From positions 1 to 64,000 of the forward strand of contig CAACVI010000034.1 of the NCBI GenBank assembly GCA_900659855.1: a stretch of 64,000 nt of DNA. Reading direction: 5' to 3'. The notes beneath the pieces are model-generated. The model had not been told where the DNA came from. It ran no database searches and worked only from the letters and a program-made list of their open reading frames with translations. The stretch is from Candidatus Desulfarcum epimagneticum (GTDB lineage Bacteria; Desulfobacterota; Desulfobacteria; Desulfobacterales; CR-1). Position numbers and translations under genes: made by a program. Below are positions 33,446 to 43,126 of the stretch, one piece after another; position 1 is the stretch's first letter; each line of letters starts with the position of its first letter.

Positions 33446-34807
33446 TCAATCGATCCTTTCTGATTTTGAGGTTTTGAGAACCCGGGACACAAGAACGCCT
33501 TTTTCCACAATCACCTCAATGTCCCGGCCGGGCGCCGTCCGGGACGGGTCTTTGATAATCTCCCCATCGGGGACGGTTCGCGCGATGCTGTATCCCCGCC
33601 GCAAAATCCCCAAAGGGTCCAGCGCCCCCAGCCGGGCCGACATTTCCCCGAAACCGGATTTTTTTCGCGCCTGGATGGTTTCAAAAGCGTGGGAGAGGCC
33701 GGCTGTCAATCGCTCAATTTCGAGTCGAAGTTTTTCCACATAACCCAATGGATTTTTTGCGTATAAAATTTTTTTCAAAAATAAAAAACGCTCTTTTTTT
33801 CCATGGATCGACAGCCGGGCGCCCCGGATCAGACGCCGGGTCGTCTCGTCTGTTCTCAAACGCCGGTCCTGAACCTTTTTTTCAGGGCTTGACAGCCGTT
33901 TGCCCAGCTCCCCCAATCGCCGGGCGTCCCGGTCGAGCCGGTCGAGCATGACGGATTTCAAATCAAAATAAGATTGATCCAGCGCCTGTTTTAAATGGTC
34001 TTTGACCGGGACGATCATCTCGGCGGCGGCCGACGGGGTGGGGGCCCTCAGATCGGCGGCCATATCCGCGATGGTGAAATCGGTCTCATGCCCGACGGCG
34101 GACGCCACCGGAATGTCAGAGGCGTGAATGGCCCGGGCCAGCTCCTCGGAATTGAAGGGAAACAGATCCTCCAAAGAGCCGCCCCCCCGGGCGATGATGA
34201 TGACATCCGAATCCCCCCTTTGATTGACCATGGAAATGGCCGAGACCATATCCCCCGCGGCCCCGTGGCCCTGGACCCGGACCGGGACGATTTCCACGTG
34301 GAGATTGGGAAAGCGCCTGAATGCGACTTTCAAAATATCATGGACCACGGCGCCGGAAGGCGAGGTGATGACGCTGACTTTGCGGGGCAGGAAGGGAAGG
34401 TTTTTTTTGCGCGCTTCGTCAAACAGGCCCTCTTTGAACAATTTTTCCTTAAGCTGCTCAAAGGCTTTCTGCAAGGCCCCGAAACCCTCGGGCTCCAGGT
34501 ATTCAAAAATGATCTGGTAAACGCCGCGGGGCTCATACACGCTGACTCGCCCCATGCCCACCACGCTCATGCCGTCTTCCGGCATGAATTTCAGGCCCCG
34601 GCCCCGGCCTTTGAACATCACGGCGCCGATGCGGGCGGCGGAGTCTTTCAGGGTGAAATAAAAATGCCCTGAGGGCGGCCGGGCGAAATTGGAGATTTCG
34701 CCGGTCACCCAGACCACGTCAAACTCCCGCTCCAAAATTCCCTTGATCCCGGAGGTGAGCTGGGAAACCGTTAAAATCCCGGCCGGCGTCGATGTCGCGG
34801 AACTCAT
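33446..34807 (-). CDS. xseA: exodeoxyribonuclease VII large subunit
   Basis: A 453-residue protein: OB-fold domain (LTVSQLTSGIKGILEREF, then VWVTGEISNFARPPSGHFYF), the catalytic domain (VITSPSGAVVHDIL, IIARGGGSLEDLFPFNSE, VGHETDFTIADMAADLRAPTP) and a coiled-coil C-terminus. It is the nuclease subunit of ExoVII and the first gene of the run with xseB, ispA, dxs and tlyA. Confidence 0.94.
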   Translation of the reverse strand: MSSATSTPAGILTVSQLTSGIKGILEREFDVVWVTGEISNFARPPSGHFYFTLKDSAARIGAVMFKGRGRGLKFMPEDGMSVVGMGRVSVYEPRGVYQIIFEYLEPEGFGALQKAFEQLKEKLFKEGLFDEARKKNLPFLPRKVSVITSPSGAVVHDILKVAFRRFPNLHVEIVPVRVQGHGAAGDMVSAISMVNQRGDSDVIIIARGGGSLEDLFPFNSEELARAIHASDIPVASAVGHETDFTIADMAADLRAPTPSAAAEMIVPVKDHLKQALDQSYFDLKSVMLDRLDRDARRLGELGKRLSSPEKKVQDRRLRTDETTRRLIRGARLSIHGKKERFLFLKKILYAKNPLGYVEKLRLEIERLTAGLSHAFETIQARKKSGFGEMSARLGALDPLGILRRGYSIARTVPDGEIIKDPSRTAPGRDIEVIVEKGVLVSRVLKTSKSERID

Positions 34808-34873
34808 TTCGCCGCCCTTGCTTTTTTATTATTCTTTGTCCGATAAGACATATTATGTAAACTTTATAAAATC

Positions 34874-35146
34874 TCAGCCGCCGGAGCGATGTTTATTTAA
34901 AAACTCCCGGACTGCGGGGCGCGCATACACCGAGTCGCAGTCCTTCTCAGACAGAAGCCGGGCCATGACGGCGTTTTTTTTGCTCAGCGTCAAAAACTTG
35001 TCAATGATGATATGCTCCCGGCCCTTGATGACGCACAGCCCGCTTTTGACCCGGACCCCGGCTTTCCCGAGGTTGCGCTCGGCGACCGTGACGCCCAGCT
35101 TTTCGGCGAGTTCCTTCAAACTTTCAAACAGTGGCTCCGCTTTCAT
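34874..35146 (-). CDS. small conserved hypothetical protein
   Basis: A 90-residue acidic-basic mixed protein with no membrane segment. The central part, VKSGLCVIKGREHIIIDKF followed by LTLSKKNAVMARLL, looks conserved in character, with alternating hydrophobic residues. I do not recognise a domain. It sits 66 bases upstream of xseA on the same strand and diverges from the Bax-inhibitor gene, so it may be the first gene of the xseA operon. Confidence 0.6.
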   Translation of the reverse strand: MKAEPLFESLKELAEKLGVTVAERNLGKAGVRVKSGLCVIKGREHIIIDKFLTLSKKNAVMARLLSEKDCDSVYARPAVREFLNKHRSGG

Positions 35147-35170
35147 TTGTTTTTTATTTTTTTATTTCGC

Positions 35171-35198
35171 TTGAAATTCCGTCCGGCGGCGTTATATT
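35171..35198 (+). promoter_or_regulatory. candidate promoter of the Bax-inhibitor-like gene
   Basis: TTGAAA (35171-35176), 16-base spacer, TATATT (35193-35198), 40 bases before the ATG, which has a perfect AAGGAGG. The -10 overlaps an imperfect palindrome GTTATATTATTGAATAAC (35191-35208) that could bind a regulator. Confidence 0.5.
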
Positions 35199-35237
35199 AT
35201 TGAATAACAATCCATTTAAATCACAAGGAGGTTTTCC

Positions 35238-35945
35238 ATGCAGCGCATGCCGGCCCAACTGTCTCAAACCCAGGCGTCCCTTTTGGTGAACGGATTTATC
35301 CGAAGCGTCTACAACTGGATGGCTGTGGGACTGGCCCTCACAGGTTTGGTCGCTCTTTATGTGGCGCAAAGCGAATATCTTATGCGTTTGATCCACGGCA
35401 ACTCGATTCTTTTTTTCGGGCTTGTCATCGGCGAGCTTATTCTTGTCTTCAGCCTTGCGTCAAAGGCCCACAGAATGAGCCCTTCCGCGGCCACGGGCCT
35501 TTTTGTTCTTTACGCGGGTTTAAACGGCTTGACGTTGTCATTTATATTTTTGATTTACACGGCTTCTTCAATCGCCTCCACCTTTTTTATATGCGCCGCC
35601 ACATTCGCTGTTTCCAGCGTCTTCGGGATGTCCACGAAGCGGGATCTCACCAGCATGGGCCATTTCATGATGATGGGGCTGATCGGAATCATTATCGCGT
35701 CGGTGGTGAACATGTTTGTCCGAAGCTCCGGAATGGGGATCATCATCAGCTATGTGGGCGTGTTGGTCTTTGTGGGGCTGACGGCTTACGACACCCAGAA
35801 AATCAAGGAAATGGCCCTTTCACAGCCCCATGGCCTGGAGGCCGGGGTGGTTCGGAAAGGCGCCATCGTCGGGGCGCTGACCCTGTACCTGGATTTTATA
35901 AACCTGTTTTTGATGCTTCTTCACATTTTTGGAGACAGGGATTAG
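35238..35945 (+). CDS. Bax inhibitor-1 / YccA family membrane protein
   Basis: A 235-residue protein with seven hydrophobic segments and the family ending VGLTAYDTQKIKEMA and GALTLYLDFINLFLMLLHIFG. E. coli YccA restrains the FtsH protease, while other members act as calcium leak channels. The two conserved aspartates (in TAYDTQ and YLDF) are present. It stands alone and converges with glmM, which ends only 5 bases away. Confidence 0.93.
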   Translation: MQRMPAQLSQTQASLLVNGFIRSVYNWMAVGLALTGLVALYVAQSEYLMRLIHGNSILFFGLVIGELILVFSLASKAHRMSPSAATGLFVLYAGLNGLTLSFIFLIYTASSIASTFFICAATFAVSSVFGMSTKRDLTSMGHFMMMGLIGIIIASVVNMFVRSSGMGIIISYVGVLVFVGLTAYDTQKIKEMALSQPHGLEAGVVRKGAIVGALTLYLDFINLFLMLLHIFGDRD

Positions 35946-35950
35946 AGACA

Positions 35951-37345
35951 TTATTTCCCAATCTCTTTTTTAACGATATCCGCTATTTCCCGGCAGCGCA
36001 TGTCGGTTTCTTCTTTGGAAGGCCCCTGGGCCATAATTCGCATGCATGGCTCGGTTCCGGAATAACGAACCAGGATTCGTCCCTCCGGGCCGAGCTTTTT
36101 TTTAATTTTCTCAATGATATCGGCGATGGCGGGAACGTTTTCAACAGGAATTTTTTCCCTCACCTCCACATTGACCATGGACTGGGGGTAGATCCTCATG
36201 CCCCCGGCCAGCTCGGACAGGGGACGTCCGGCGTTTGACATGGCCTTCAAAAGCCGCGCCCCCGCCAGGATGCCGTCGCCGGTGGTGTGTCGGTCCAAAA
36301 AAATGATATGCCCCGAATCCTCGCCTCCCAGAACCGCCCCCTGTCTTCGCATTTCCTCAAGCACATGGCGGTCTCCGACTTTCGACGCCACATGCCGGAC
36401 GCCCATGCCTTCCAGGGCCCTGCCAAGGCCCGCGTTGCTCATGACGGTGGTGACCACGACTTTATTTTTTTGAAGGGCGCTTTTTTTTGAGGGGTCCTTT
36501 TTTGAAACCGCCTGTTTAAAAAGGTCCCGGGCGCATATCCAGATGACCTGATCCCCGCTGAGGACATTCCCCTTTTCATCCACGGCCACCACCCGGTCCC
36601 CGTCTCCGTCAAAGGCGAGGCCCGCGTCGGCTTTTTTTTCCACCACGGCGCGCGCCAGACGCCCGGGGCTCTGGGACCCGCATCCCTCATTGATATTTTT
36701 CCCGTCCGGATGAACGCCCAGGATATCGACCACCTCGGCCCCCAGTCTGGAAAAAACCCGCCCGGCGCTTTGAAAGGCGGCCCCGTTGGCGCAATCCAGA
36801 ACGATTCGGGTTTGTTTCAAAGACAGTTTTGGGTCGCCGCAAATAAAGTCCGCGTATTTTTCAACCGCGTCGTCCATATAAAAGACCCGGCCCGGGTCCG
36901 TTTTTTCTTCTAAAGACCGGCCCGCGTGTTTATCCAGAATCTTTTTTTCAATTTCAAACTCGACTTCATCCGTGAGCTTGAATCCATCCTGATCAAAAAA
37001 TTTAAATCCATTGTCCGAATAAACGTTGTGGGAGGCGGAAATCACGATTCCGGCCCCCGCCTCTTTCATGGACGCGGTCATGAGCGCCACCCCCGGGGTG
37101 GGCAGCGCCCCGACAAGCCCGGCGTGGACCCCCATGGCGCAAATGCCCGCCGCCAGAGCGTGTTCCAGCATCCGGCCCGAGAGCCGGGTGTCCCGCCCCA
37201 CCACAATCATGGGGGGCTCTTCCGGGTTTTCGCGCTCCAGAACCCACAAGGCCGCCGCCATGCCGATTTTCACCCCCATTTCAGCGGTGACGGGATATCG
37301 GCCGGAGGGGCCCCGAATGCCGTCGGTTCCAAACAGGCGTCTCAT
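35951..37345 (-). CDS. glmM: phosphoglucosamine mutase
   Basis: A 464-residue alpha-D-phosphohexomutase starting FGTDGIRG, with the phosphoserine loop ISASHN (S105), the metal loop DGDGDR and the phosphate-binding loop RYSGTEP. It converts glucosamine-6-phosphate to glucosamine-1-phosphate for UDP-GlcNAc. Its start overlaps the stop of the beta-helix gene upstream (ATGA), and that gene probably works on the same sugar route. Confidence 0.95.
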   Translation of the reverse strand: MRRLFGTDGIRGPSGRYPVTAEMGVKIGMAAALWVLERENPEEPPMIVVGRDTRLSGRMLEHALAAGICAMGVHAGLVGALPTPGVALMTASMKEAGAGIVISASHNVYSDNGFKFFDQDGFKLTDEVEFEIEKKILDKHAGRSLEEKTDPGRVFYMDDAVEKYADFICGDPKLSLKQTRIVLDCANGAAFQSAGRVFSRLGAEVVDILGVHPDGKNINEGCGSQSPGRLARAVVEKKADAGLAFDGDGDRVVAVDEKGNVLSGDQVIWICARDLFKQAVSKKDPSKKSALQKNKVVVTTVMSNAGLGRALEGMGVRHVASKVGDRHVLEEMRRQGAVLGGEDSGHIIFLDRHTTGDGILAGARLLKAMSNAGRPLSELAGGMRIYPQSMVNVEVREKIPVENVPAIADIIEKIKKKLGPEGRILVRYSGTEPCMRIMAQGPSKEETDMRCREIADIVKKEIGK

Positions 37346-38592
37346 ATGAGCCCCGGAAGCGTCTCAGACATTTTGTTTTGAATCATGTCGATAATGCCTT
37401 GAAGCCAGCCCGTTCCCTGCCGCGAGACATGGACGGGCAGGTTTTGGATGACCCGGATGTAGTCTTTGCCCCATTGGCCGATCAAAGGCGCCACTCTTTC
37501 AAGGAAAGGGTCCCGCTGACGCCTCGTCTCCCCGGGGGTTTTAAAATGTATAAAAAAACCCTCAATCTCTTCCCATTCGGGGAGGTGTTTTTTGAGCGGG
37601 GGCGCCTTTTCAAACAGTTCCCGCAACCGTTTCAATCTCTCCTCAACGGCCATATGAAGGATCAGCGCGGCCCCGGAAAAAAGCGGCCGGGGGAAAGCGT
37701 CGTCTGAGACAAACAAAGACCGGACATGCCTGTGCCATTGCGTCAAAGCGATGAGATTGGCCAAGTAGATAAAATTGTTTTCGACCACACCCCCTATGCC
37801 GGGATAAAGGCCGGGGCGTCTTTTGATTCGCCTCCCCTTCCCTTTTTCCCCTGTGAATAAAAAATGGGGCTCAAGCGCGTCCACCCGATGCACACAGCCC
37901 GCCGCGACCACGGTTCCAAAGGCGACGCGGCGCGGCCCCACAAGCCCGCCCTGCCCTCCCAGGAAAATCGGGGGCTGATTCAGCATGACCCCCCGGGGCG
38001 CGTCCCCCAGAAGCGACGGGGTGGCCTTGTCCTGGTTGGGGGTGTAATTGAAATGAATATAGGCGCTGCCCACCTCGCTGTGGTCACGGGGGCCGGTTCC
38101 CCCGGACATCAGGCAGTCGCAGAAATTGATCAGACTCCCCAGGGTGACAAACGGGAAAAGGATGGTCTGCTTCAAGCCCACGGCATGCGCGGTTTTGACG
38201 CCTTCCTCCAGGAGGCATCCCTTTCGGACATGGGACCCCCATCCCATGGACACATCTTTGAAAAAAACGGATTTTTCATAAAACCCGCTTTTCAGCTCGA
38301 CATTGGCGCCCAATTGGCAGTCTTGAATCATGGCCGGGCCCTCGGTCCCGATCCCGGCTCCTTTGTCGATGAAAGTCTTCTCGCCACAGATCCGTGTCCC
38401 GGGCCACAAAACCACCCCTTGACCGGATATGCGCGTCACATCCACCTCATCGGAAATAAAAACGCTTTCAGGATGGGGAATCAAAACCCCCCGGTCAAGC
38501 AGCGCCTCGATTTTTGAAACGCCCCCCCGGGCGCCTCTCCTGGATTTTTTTTCAGGGTCCATGCGTTTCAAACCCGAGGTCTCCGTTTCCAT
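37342..38592 (-). CDS. left-handed beta-helix protein related to UDP-GlcNAc pyrophosphorylase (GlmU-like)
   Basis: A 416-residue protein. Residues about 40-210 show hexapeptide repeats of a left-handed beta-helix (GQGVVLWPGTRICGEKTFI, GTEGPAMIQDCQLGANVEL). The C-terminal third is helical and has no recognisable domain. No nucleotidyltransferase motif (such as LAAGxGxR) is present. Homologues in this bacterial group are annotated as UDP-N-acetylglucosamine pyrophosphorylase, and it is coupled to glmM by a 4-base overlap. A role as acetyltransferase or scaffold in UDP-GlcNAc formation is an inference. The alternative start is ATG at 38562. Confidence 0.6.
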   Translation of the reverse strand: METETSGLKRMDPEKKSRRGARGGVSKIEALLDRGVLIPHPESVFISDEVDVTRISGQGVVLWPGTRICGEKTFIDKGAGIGTEGPAMIQDCQLGANVELKSGFYEKSVFFKDVSMGWGSHVRKGCLLEEGVKTAHAVGLKQTILFPFVTLGSLINFCDCLMSGGTGPRDHSEVGSAYIHFNYTPNQDKATPSLLGDAPRGVMLNQPPIFLGGQGGLVGPRRVAFGTVVAAGCVHRVDALEPHFLFTGEKGKGRRIKRRPGLYPGIGGVVENNFIYLANLIALTQWHRHVRSLFVSDDAFPRPLFSGAALILHMAVEERLKRLRELFEKAPPLKKHLPEWEEIEGFFIHFKTPGETRRQRDPFLERVAPLIGQWGKDYIRVIQNLPVHVSRQGTGWLQGIIDMIQNKMSETLPGLI

Positions 38593-39866
38593 TCGCCGCT
38601 TTCAAGGCCGCAGCCGATCATCGCCACAAGATAGGCGAACAGCGCCTGATACCAGCTGTGATAAATATTGAAACCGGTGAGGCCGATCAGAAAAAACACC
38701 CCGGGCCACACCACAAACCCGACCCGATGCCCGGCCGTGTTTTTTAAAACACCCCGGATGATATTGACAAAAAGAAACGCAAAGGCGGCCACCCCCAAAA
38801 TTCCCGTGCCGGCGGCCAGCATCAGGAAAAGATTGTGGGCGTGGGTCTGCTCGGTCATTCCGGCGGCCATGCCCTCCGGGATATTCAGCCCGGACAGAAC
38901 CATGGACGCCGTTTCGCGATACACGTCCTGAAACGAGGATATCCCCACCCCGAAGACGGGATTTTCCAGCCACATGGCCAGCGTGACCTGCCAGATATAA
39001 GAACGGATGCGCAGCGAAGATAGATTCGTGGATAAAACCGGGTGTCCGGGATCTTGCATATGGGCCAAATAAGAAAAAAAGCTCCCTGCGAAAAAAAAGC
39101 AGATGGTCACAAACAAAACGAGTGAAACGCCCCAGAAAACGGAAGACGGGGTAAAACGCTTCCGGCCGATATAGGCCATGGCGAACATCATGCCGAAGCC
39201 CGCCGCGAGAATGGAGGTTCGGATATGGGTCTGAAGCAGAAGCAAAAGCGCCGCGCATCCCACGATCGCCGCGATTTTTCTGGTTTTAGATCCCGTCTCC
39301 CGGTCAAAGACCGTCCATGACAGAAAAAAGGTGGAGGCGTAGGCCGAAAAGGCCGAAATCCTGGAGGCCTCCTTAAGCTTGAGCGAGTACCGAACCAAAT
39401 CCCGTCCCAGGAAGTCGAATCCCAGGGCATAGGCCAGAAGGGTGTTTAAGGCGCCCCAGATCACCCCGGCCCCAAGCCCGTAGATCAGATATTTCGCGAC
39501 CGGACGCCTTCCGGACACATCGAGGACGGCGATTAGAAAGAGCGGATAGCGAATCAAAGCGATATCGTGCATATATCCCTTATGTCCCGGGCCGTTGATC
39601 CCCAGACTGATGAAAATCGCCCCCAGCCACAGCAGCCACGGAAGAACCAGGGGATGTCCGGCCATCCGGGAAACAGGATTTTCCCGGGCCGTCACAGAAC
39701 GGGCGATCCAAAACAAACCGGTGAGCGCCACCATGGCCTCAAAGGCGATGTTTCCCGTGACAATGCCCAAAGGGACCAGCGCCCCTGACACCAGGCACGC
39801 GGCGTCCAGGCGCTCCGGCCATTTTTGATGAACAGCGGCGGCCGCTGTCTGGATATCCTCGCTCAT
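38568..39866 (-). CDS. O-antigen ligase / polymerase family membrane protein
   Basis: A 432-residue protein with about eleven membrane spans. The periplasmic loop has the WaaL/Wzy-like elements NPVFGVGISSFQDVYRE and TEQTHAHNLFLMLAAGTGILG, where the histidine is expected to act in glycan transfer. The ATG at 39866 overlaps the glycosyltransferase stop (ATGA). It probably joins polymerised glycan to lipid A core or another acceptor. Confidence 0.85.
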   Translation of the reverse strand: MSEDIQTAAAAVHQKWPERLDAACLVSGALVPLGIVTGNIAFEAMVALTGLFWIARSVTARENPVSRMAGHPLVLPWLLWLGAIFISLGINGPGHKGYMHDIALIRYPLFLIAVLDVSGRRPVAKYLIYGLGAGVIWGALNTLLAYALGFDFLGRDLVRYSLKLKEASRISAFSAYASTFFLSWTVFDRETGSKTRKIAAIVGCAALLLLLQTHIRTSILAAGFGMMFAMAYIGRKRFTPSSVFWGVSLVLFVTICFFFAGSFFSYLAHMQDPGHPVLSTNLSSLRIRSYIWQVTLAMWLENPVFGVGISSFQDVYRETASMVLSGLNIPEGMAAGMTEQTHAHNLFLMLAAGTGILGVAAFAFLFVNIIRGVLKNTAGHRVGFVVWPGVFFLIGLTGFNIYHSWYQALFAYLVAMIGCGLESGEWKRRPRV

Positions 39867-40615
39867 CGTTTCTCTCTCTCGTCTAAAAGGTTGGACATAA
39901 AAAAACGGCACGCGCTTGACGTATGCCATTTTAAAAACCGCGGATGGCGGTGGCTGTCATACCGGGCGTCATGAACCGCTGAAACCTGCGGGAGGAAAAG
40001 GACCCGAAATCCCATACGCCAAAGACGGCGGCATAAATCCACATCCTCATAGTACAGGAAGTATCTTTCATCAAACCCGCCGGCGCGCCGATAAACGCTT
40101 CGCGGGAACAGCATGAACGCCCCGGACACCCAGTCCGGGCGGATCGTTTTTGAGCGAAGAGAGTAATCGGCTTTGGGGTCCCCCGCCATCATTTTTTTCA
40201 AAAGCGTCCACGGGGTGGGAAATTTCCGGGCGTTTTGATCCCATTCCCCTTTCCTGTTTTTTAAAAGCGGCGCCGCGACGCCGTCCCCCGGGTCGTTAAG
40301 CGCGTCCATGAGATCCGGAAAGGGATTTTGGTCAAGCCGGATGTCCGGATTCAGCGCGCAGAAAAAGAAGCCCCGGGCATGGCAAAACGCCTGGTTGTGA
40401 TTGGCGCCGAATCCTTTGGGCCTTTCATTGGCGATCAGAGTCACGGGGAAGCTGAAATCCTTCGGGGAAAAGGACAGGGTTTCCTGGACGTTAAGGGTTA
40501 AAATTACCTCAATGGATGGGGGGGCGCATGCTTCCAGATCGCCCAAAAGCGCCGCGACCATGACGCCATGTCCGTGACTGACAATGGATATGGATATGAC
40601 GGGATCGGAGTCCAT
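39863..40615 (-). CDS. family 2 glycosyltransferase (rhamnosyltransferase-like)
   Basis: A 250-residue GT-A fold enzyme starting ISIVSHGHG, with FGANHNQAF, the donor-site strand CALNPDI and WVSGAFMLFPRSVYRRAGG followed by FDERYFLYYEDVDLCRRL, typical of WbbL-type rhamnosyltransferases. It shares TGATG with the upstream dehydratase stop. Sugar specificity cannot be read from sequence. Confidence 0.88.
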   Translation of the reverse strand: MDSDPVISISIVSHGHGVMVAALLGDLEACAPPSIEVILTLNVQETLSFSPKDFSFPVTLIANERPKGFGANHNQAFCHARGFFFCALNPDIRLDQNPFPDLMDALNDPGDGVAAPLLKNRKGEWDQNARKFPTPWTLLKKMMAGDPKADYSLRSKTIRPDWVSGAFMLFPRSVYRRAGGFDERYFLYYEDVDLCRRLWRMGFRVLFLPQVSAVHDARYDSHRHPRFLKWHTSSACRFFMSNLLDEREKR

Positions 40616-42522
40616 CAACGCGAATCCCGGCCGTTTGGAATATATTCCGGAACCACTTCCCGGAGCTTTCGCCGGATCTCATCCGATTCATGGCTCTTCG
40701 CCAGATCGGACAATTCTTTGATATGGCCGGCGATCTCCTCCATATCCGGGGCCTTTCCCTTTAAGACCATGATTTTATCGTGGTAGGTGGGCAGGACCCC
40801 CTCTCCATCGGTGATCAGCTCCTCGTAGAGCTTCTCCCCTGGCCTTAACCCCGTGTATTCGATTTTGATGTCCACATCAGGTTCGAATCCCGAGAGTGAA
40901 ATCAGGTCCCTGGCCATGTCGGCGATTTTAATGGGGCGTCCCATTTCCAGAAGGAATATCTCCCCCTCCCTTCCCATGGCGCCGGCTTGAAGAATTAACT
41001 GCGCGGCCTCAGGGATGGTCATGAAAAAACGGGTGACGTCGGGATGGGTCACCGTGACCGGACCGCCATTTTGGATCTGTTTTTTAAAAAGAGGAATGAC
41101 GCTGCCCACACTTCCCGCCACATTGCCGAATCGAACCGTGATAAACTGGGCGCTCATGCCCTTTTGGGCGCCCAGGGACTCCACATACATCTCCGCGATC
41201 CGTTTGGAGGCCCCCATGATATTGGCGGGGCGAACGGCCTTGTCGGTGGACACCAGGACAAAACGCTCGATTTTATGCCGGGCCGCCGCCTCAGACACAT
41301 TCCGGGTGCCCATGATATTGTTTTCAACCGCTTTGAAGGGATGGCGCTCCAGCATGGGGACGTGTTTGTAGGCGGCGGCGTGAAAAACCGCCCGGGGTCT
41401 CATCAGTGAAAACACCCTGTCCAGGTGATCCGGATCCCGGACATCCCCCAGCTCCGGGATAATTTGAATGTCATTATGTCCCAGGAAATGGGTCAGCTCC
41501 ATCTCGATTTCATACAAAGGGGTTTCGGCTCTTTCATACAGGATGATCCTGGCGGGTTTGAAACGGCAGATCTGGCGGCACAGCTCAGATCCGATGGAGC
41601 CCCCGGCGCCCGTGACCAGAATGGTCTTGTTTTTGAGATACGCCCCGATTTTATCGGTTTCCATCTCAATGATATCCCGTCCCAGAAGGTCCCGGTATTC
41701 CACTTCCCGGATGGCGTCCACGGTCACCCGGCCATTGATCAGCTCGCCGTAGCCGGGCACGGTTTTAAACTCAATGCCGCTTTCTTTGCACAATTTCACC
41801 GTTTTCCTGATCTGGGCGGCGTCGGCCGACGACAGGGCGATGAGCGCTTCCTCGGCCCGGGTTTTCCGGATGACGGAGAGGATGTCGTCTGTTTTTCCGA
41901 TAACCGGGATGCCATGGATGGTCATGCCGATTTTGCCCGGGTCGTCATCCAGAAAACCCGCCACATTGTAATTCAAAGACGGGTTGTTGCGTATTTCCCG
42001 GCATATCTTCTCCCCGTAATCGCCGGCCCCGATGATAATAAGGTTTTTCCCTTCCCGCTTTTTCCTTCTTTGAAGCCATCCAAACCCGGACAGGGAATTT
42101 TTTCGTGAATCGGAATCCGCGTTTTCATAATAAAACCGAATGGACAGGCGAAAGGCGGAAATGAGAAAAATGGTGAAAAAAAGGTCAATGATGAAAACGG
42201 AGCGGGAGAACCCTTCGAAACGGGCGCTGAACAAAATAAAAGCGATGACAATCAAAGAACTGACGCCGGAGGCTTTGATAATGTTGAGCATGTCCGAGAT
42301 GCTGGTGTAGCGCCACATGCCCCGGTAGAGATTAAAAAAATAAAAGCAGAGCGTTTTGATGGCGATGACCGGGGGCAGTATTTGAAAAAACAGGGTGCGG
42401 TACGGCTCCGGGACATGGAAATCAAAACGAACCATGTGGGCGATGAACAGCGAGGCCGACACCAGAAAGATATCCATGGCCAGCACCACCCAAAAATTAT
42501 GGCGGAAAATTTTTTTTCTCAT
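40615..42522 (-). CDS. membrane-anchored nucleotide-sugar 4,6-dehydratase (CapD/WbpM/PglF-like)
   Basis: A 635-residue protein: four N-terminal membrane spans (about 10-130), a first Rossmann fold (IGAGDYGEKICREI) and a second SDR domain (VTGAGGSIGSELCRQI) with the S-M-K catalytic pattern (VSTDKAVRPANIMGASK). The methionine replacing tyrosine is a hallmark of this subgroup, which converts UDP-GlcNAc to the 4-keto-6-deoxy sugar. It could supply UDP-QuiNAc together with the epimerase/reductase-like gene at 43123. Confidence 0.9.
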   Translation of the reverse strand: MRKKIFRHNFWVVLAMDIFLVSASLFIAHMVRFDFHVPEPYRTLFFQILPPVIAIKTLCFYFFNLYRGMWRYTSISDMLNIIKASGVSSLIVIAFILFSARFEGFSRSVFIIDLFFTIFLISAFRLSIRFYYENADSDSRKNSLSGFGWLQRRKKREGKNLIIIGAGDYGEKICREIRNNPSLNYNVAGFLDDDPGKIGMTIHGIPVIGKTDDILSVIRKTRAEEALIALSSADAAQIRKTVKLCKESGIEFKTVPGYGELINGRVTVDAIREVEYRDLLGRDIIEMETDKIGAYLKNKTILVTGAGGSIGSELCRQICRFKPARIILYERAETPLYEIEMELTHFLGHNDIQIIPELGDVRDPDHLDRVFSLMRPRAVFHAAAYKHVPMLERHPFKAVENNIMGTRNVSEAAARHKIERFVLVSTDKAVRPANIMGASKRIAEMYVESLGAQKGMSAQFITVRFGNVAGSVGSVIPLFKKQIQNGGPVTVTHPDVTRFFMTIPEAAQLILQAGAMGREGEIFLLEMGRPIKIADMARDLISLSGFEPDVDIKIEYTGLRPGEKLYEELITDGEGVLPTYHDKIMVLKGKAPDMEEIAGHIKELSDLAKSHESDEIRRKLREVVPEYIPNGRDSR

Positions 42523-42565
42523 CTTATCGCTCTAAAACCTCCCCATAGGATCGCTTTTCCGGACG

Positions 42566-43126
42566 TCAGTGGGAAACGTCCTGCCTGTTCGCCACCTTTT
42601 TAAAAGTCTCCAAAAAAATTTTCACATCAAACCCGAAGGACCGCCGCCTGAGGTAATCGTTGTCCAACTCCACCTTTTCCGGAATGGGAAGATCATCCCG
42701 GCCGTTGATCTGGGCCCAGCCGGTGATCCCTGGAAGCAGTCGATGGATCCCTTTTCGGGTTCTGAGCCCGATGAGATCATACTGGTTGAAAAGAGCCGGC
42801 CTTGGCCCCACCATGCTCATATCGCCCTTTAACACGCTGTAGAGTTGGGGCAGCTCGTCCAGGCTGGTTCTTCGCAAAAAAGATCCGGCGGGCGTGAAGT
42901 ATCGGTCCGGGTCCGTCATAAGATGGGTGGCCACCACCGGGGCGTCCACCCTCATGGTCCTGAATTTGGGCATCCTGAAAATCCGATTGTCTTTTCCCAC
43001 CCGATCCGACCAGTACAGAACGGGGCCCCGGGAGGAGGCCTTCACCACCATGGCGATGACCAGGATGGGAAAGGAGCCCAAAATCCAAAACGCCCCGGAC
43101 ACCGCGACGTCAAAGGCTTTTTTCAT
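42566..43126 (-). CDS. initiating phosphoglycosyl transferase (monotopic, PglC/WcaJ-type)
   Basis: A 186-residue enzyme with one N-terminal hydrophobic segment, then FRMPKFRTMRVDA, SLDELPQLYSVLKGDMSMV followed by GPRPA, and PGITGWAQINGRDDL. It transfers a sugar phosphate from UDP-sugar to undecaprenyl phosphate and starts repeat-unit assembly. The ATG at 43126 overlaps the epimerase stop (ATGA). Short monotopic forms use UDP-di-N-acetylbacillosamine, QuiNAc or similar sugars. Confidence 0.9.
   Translation of the reverse strand: MKKAFDVAVSGAFWILGSFPILVIAMVVKASSRGPVLYWSDRVGKDNRIFRMPKFRTMRVDAPVVATHLMTDPDRYFTPAGSFLRRTSLDELPQLYSVLKGDMSMVGPRPALFNQYDLIGLRTRKGIHRLLPGITGWAQINGRDDLPIPEKVELDNDYLRRRSFGFDVKIFLETFKKVANRQDVSH

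Noticed and set aside
40881-40895. GGTTCGAATCC, which looks like a tRNA T-loop
   Set aside because: It lies in the coding sequence of the CapD-like dehydratase and has no acceptor, D or anticodon stems around it.
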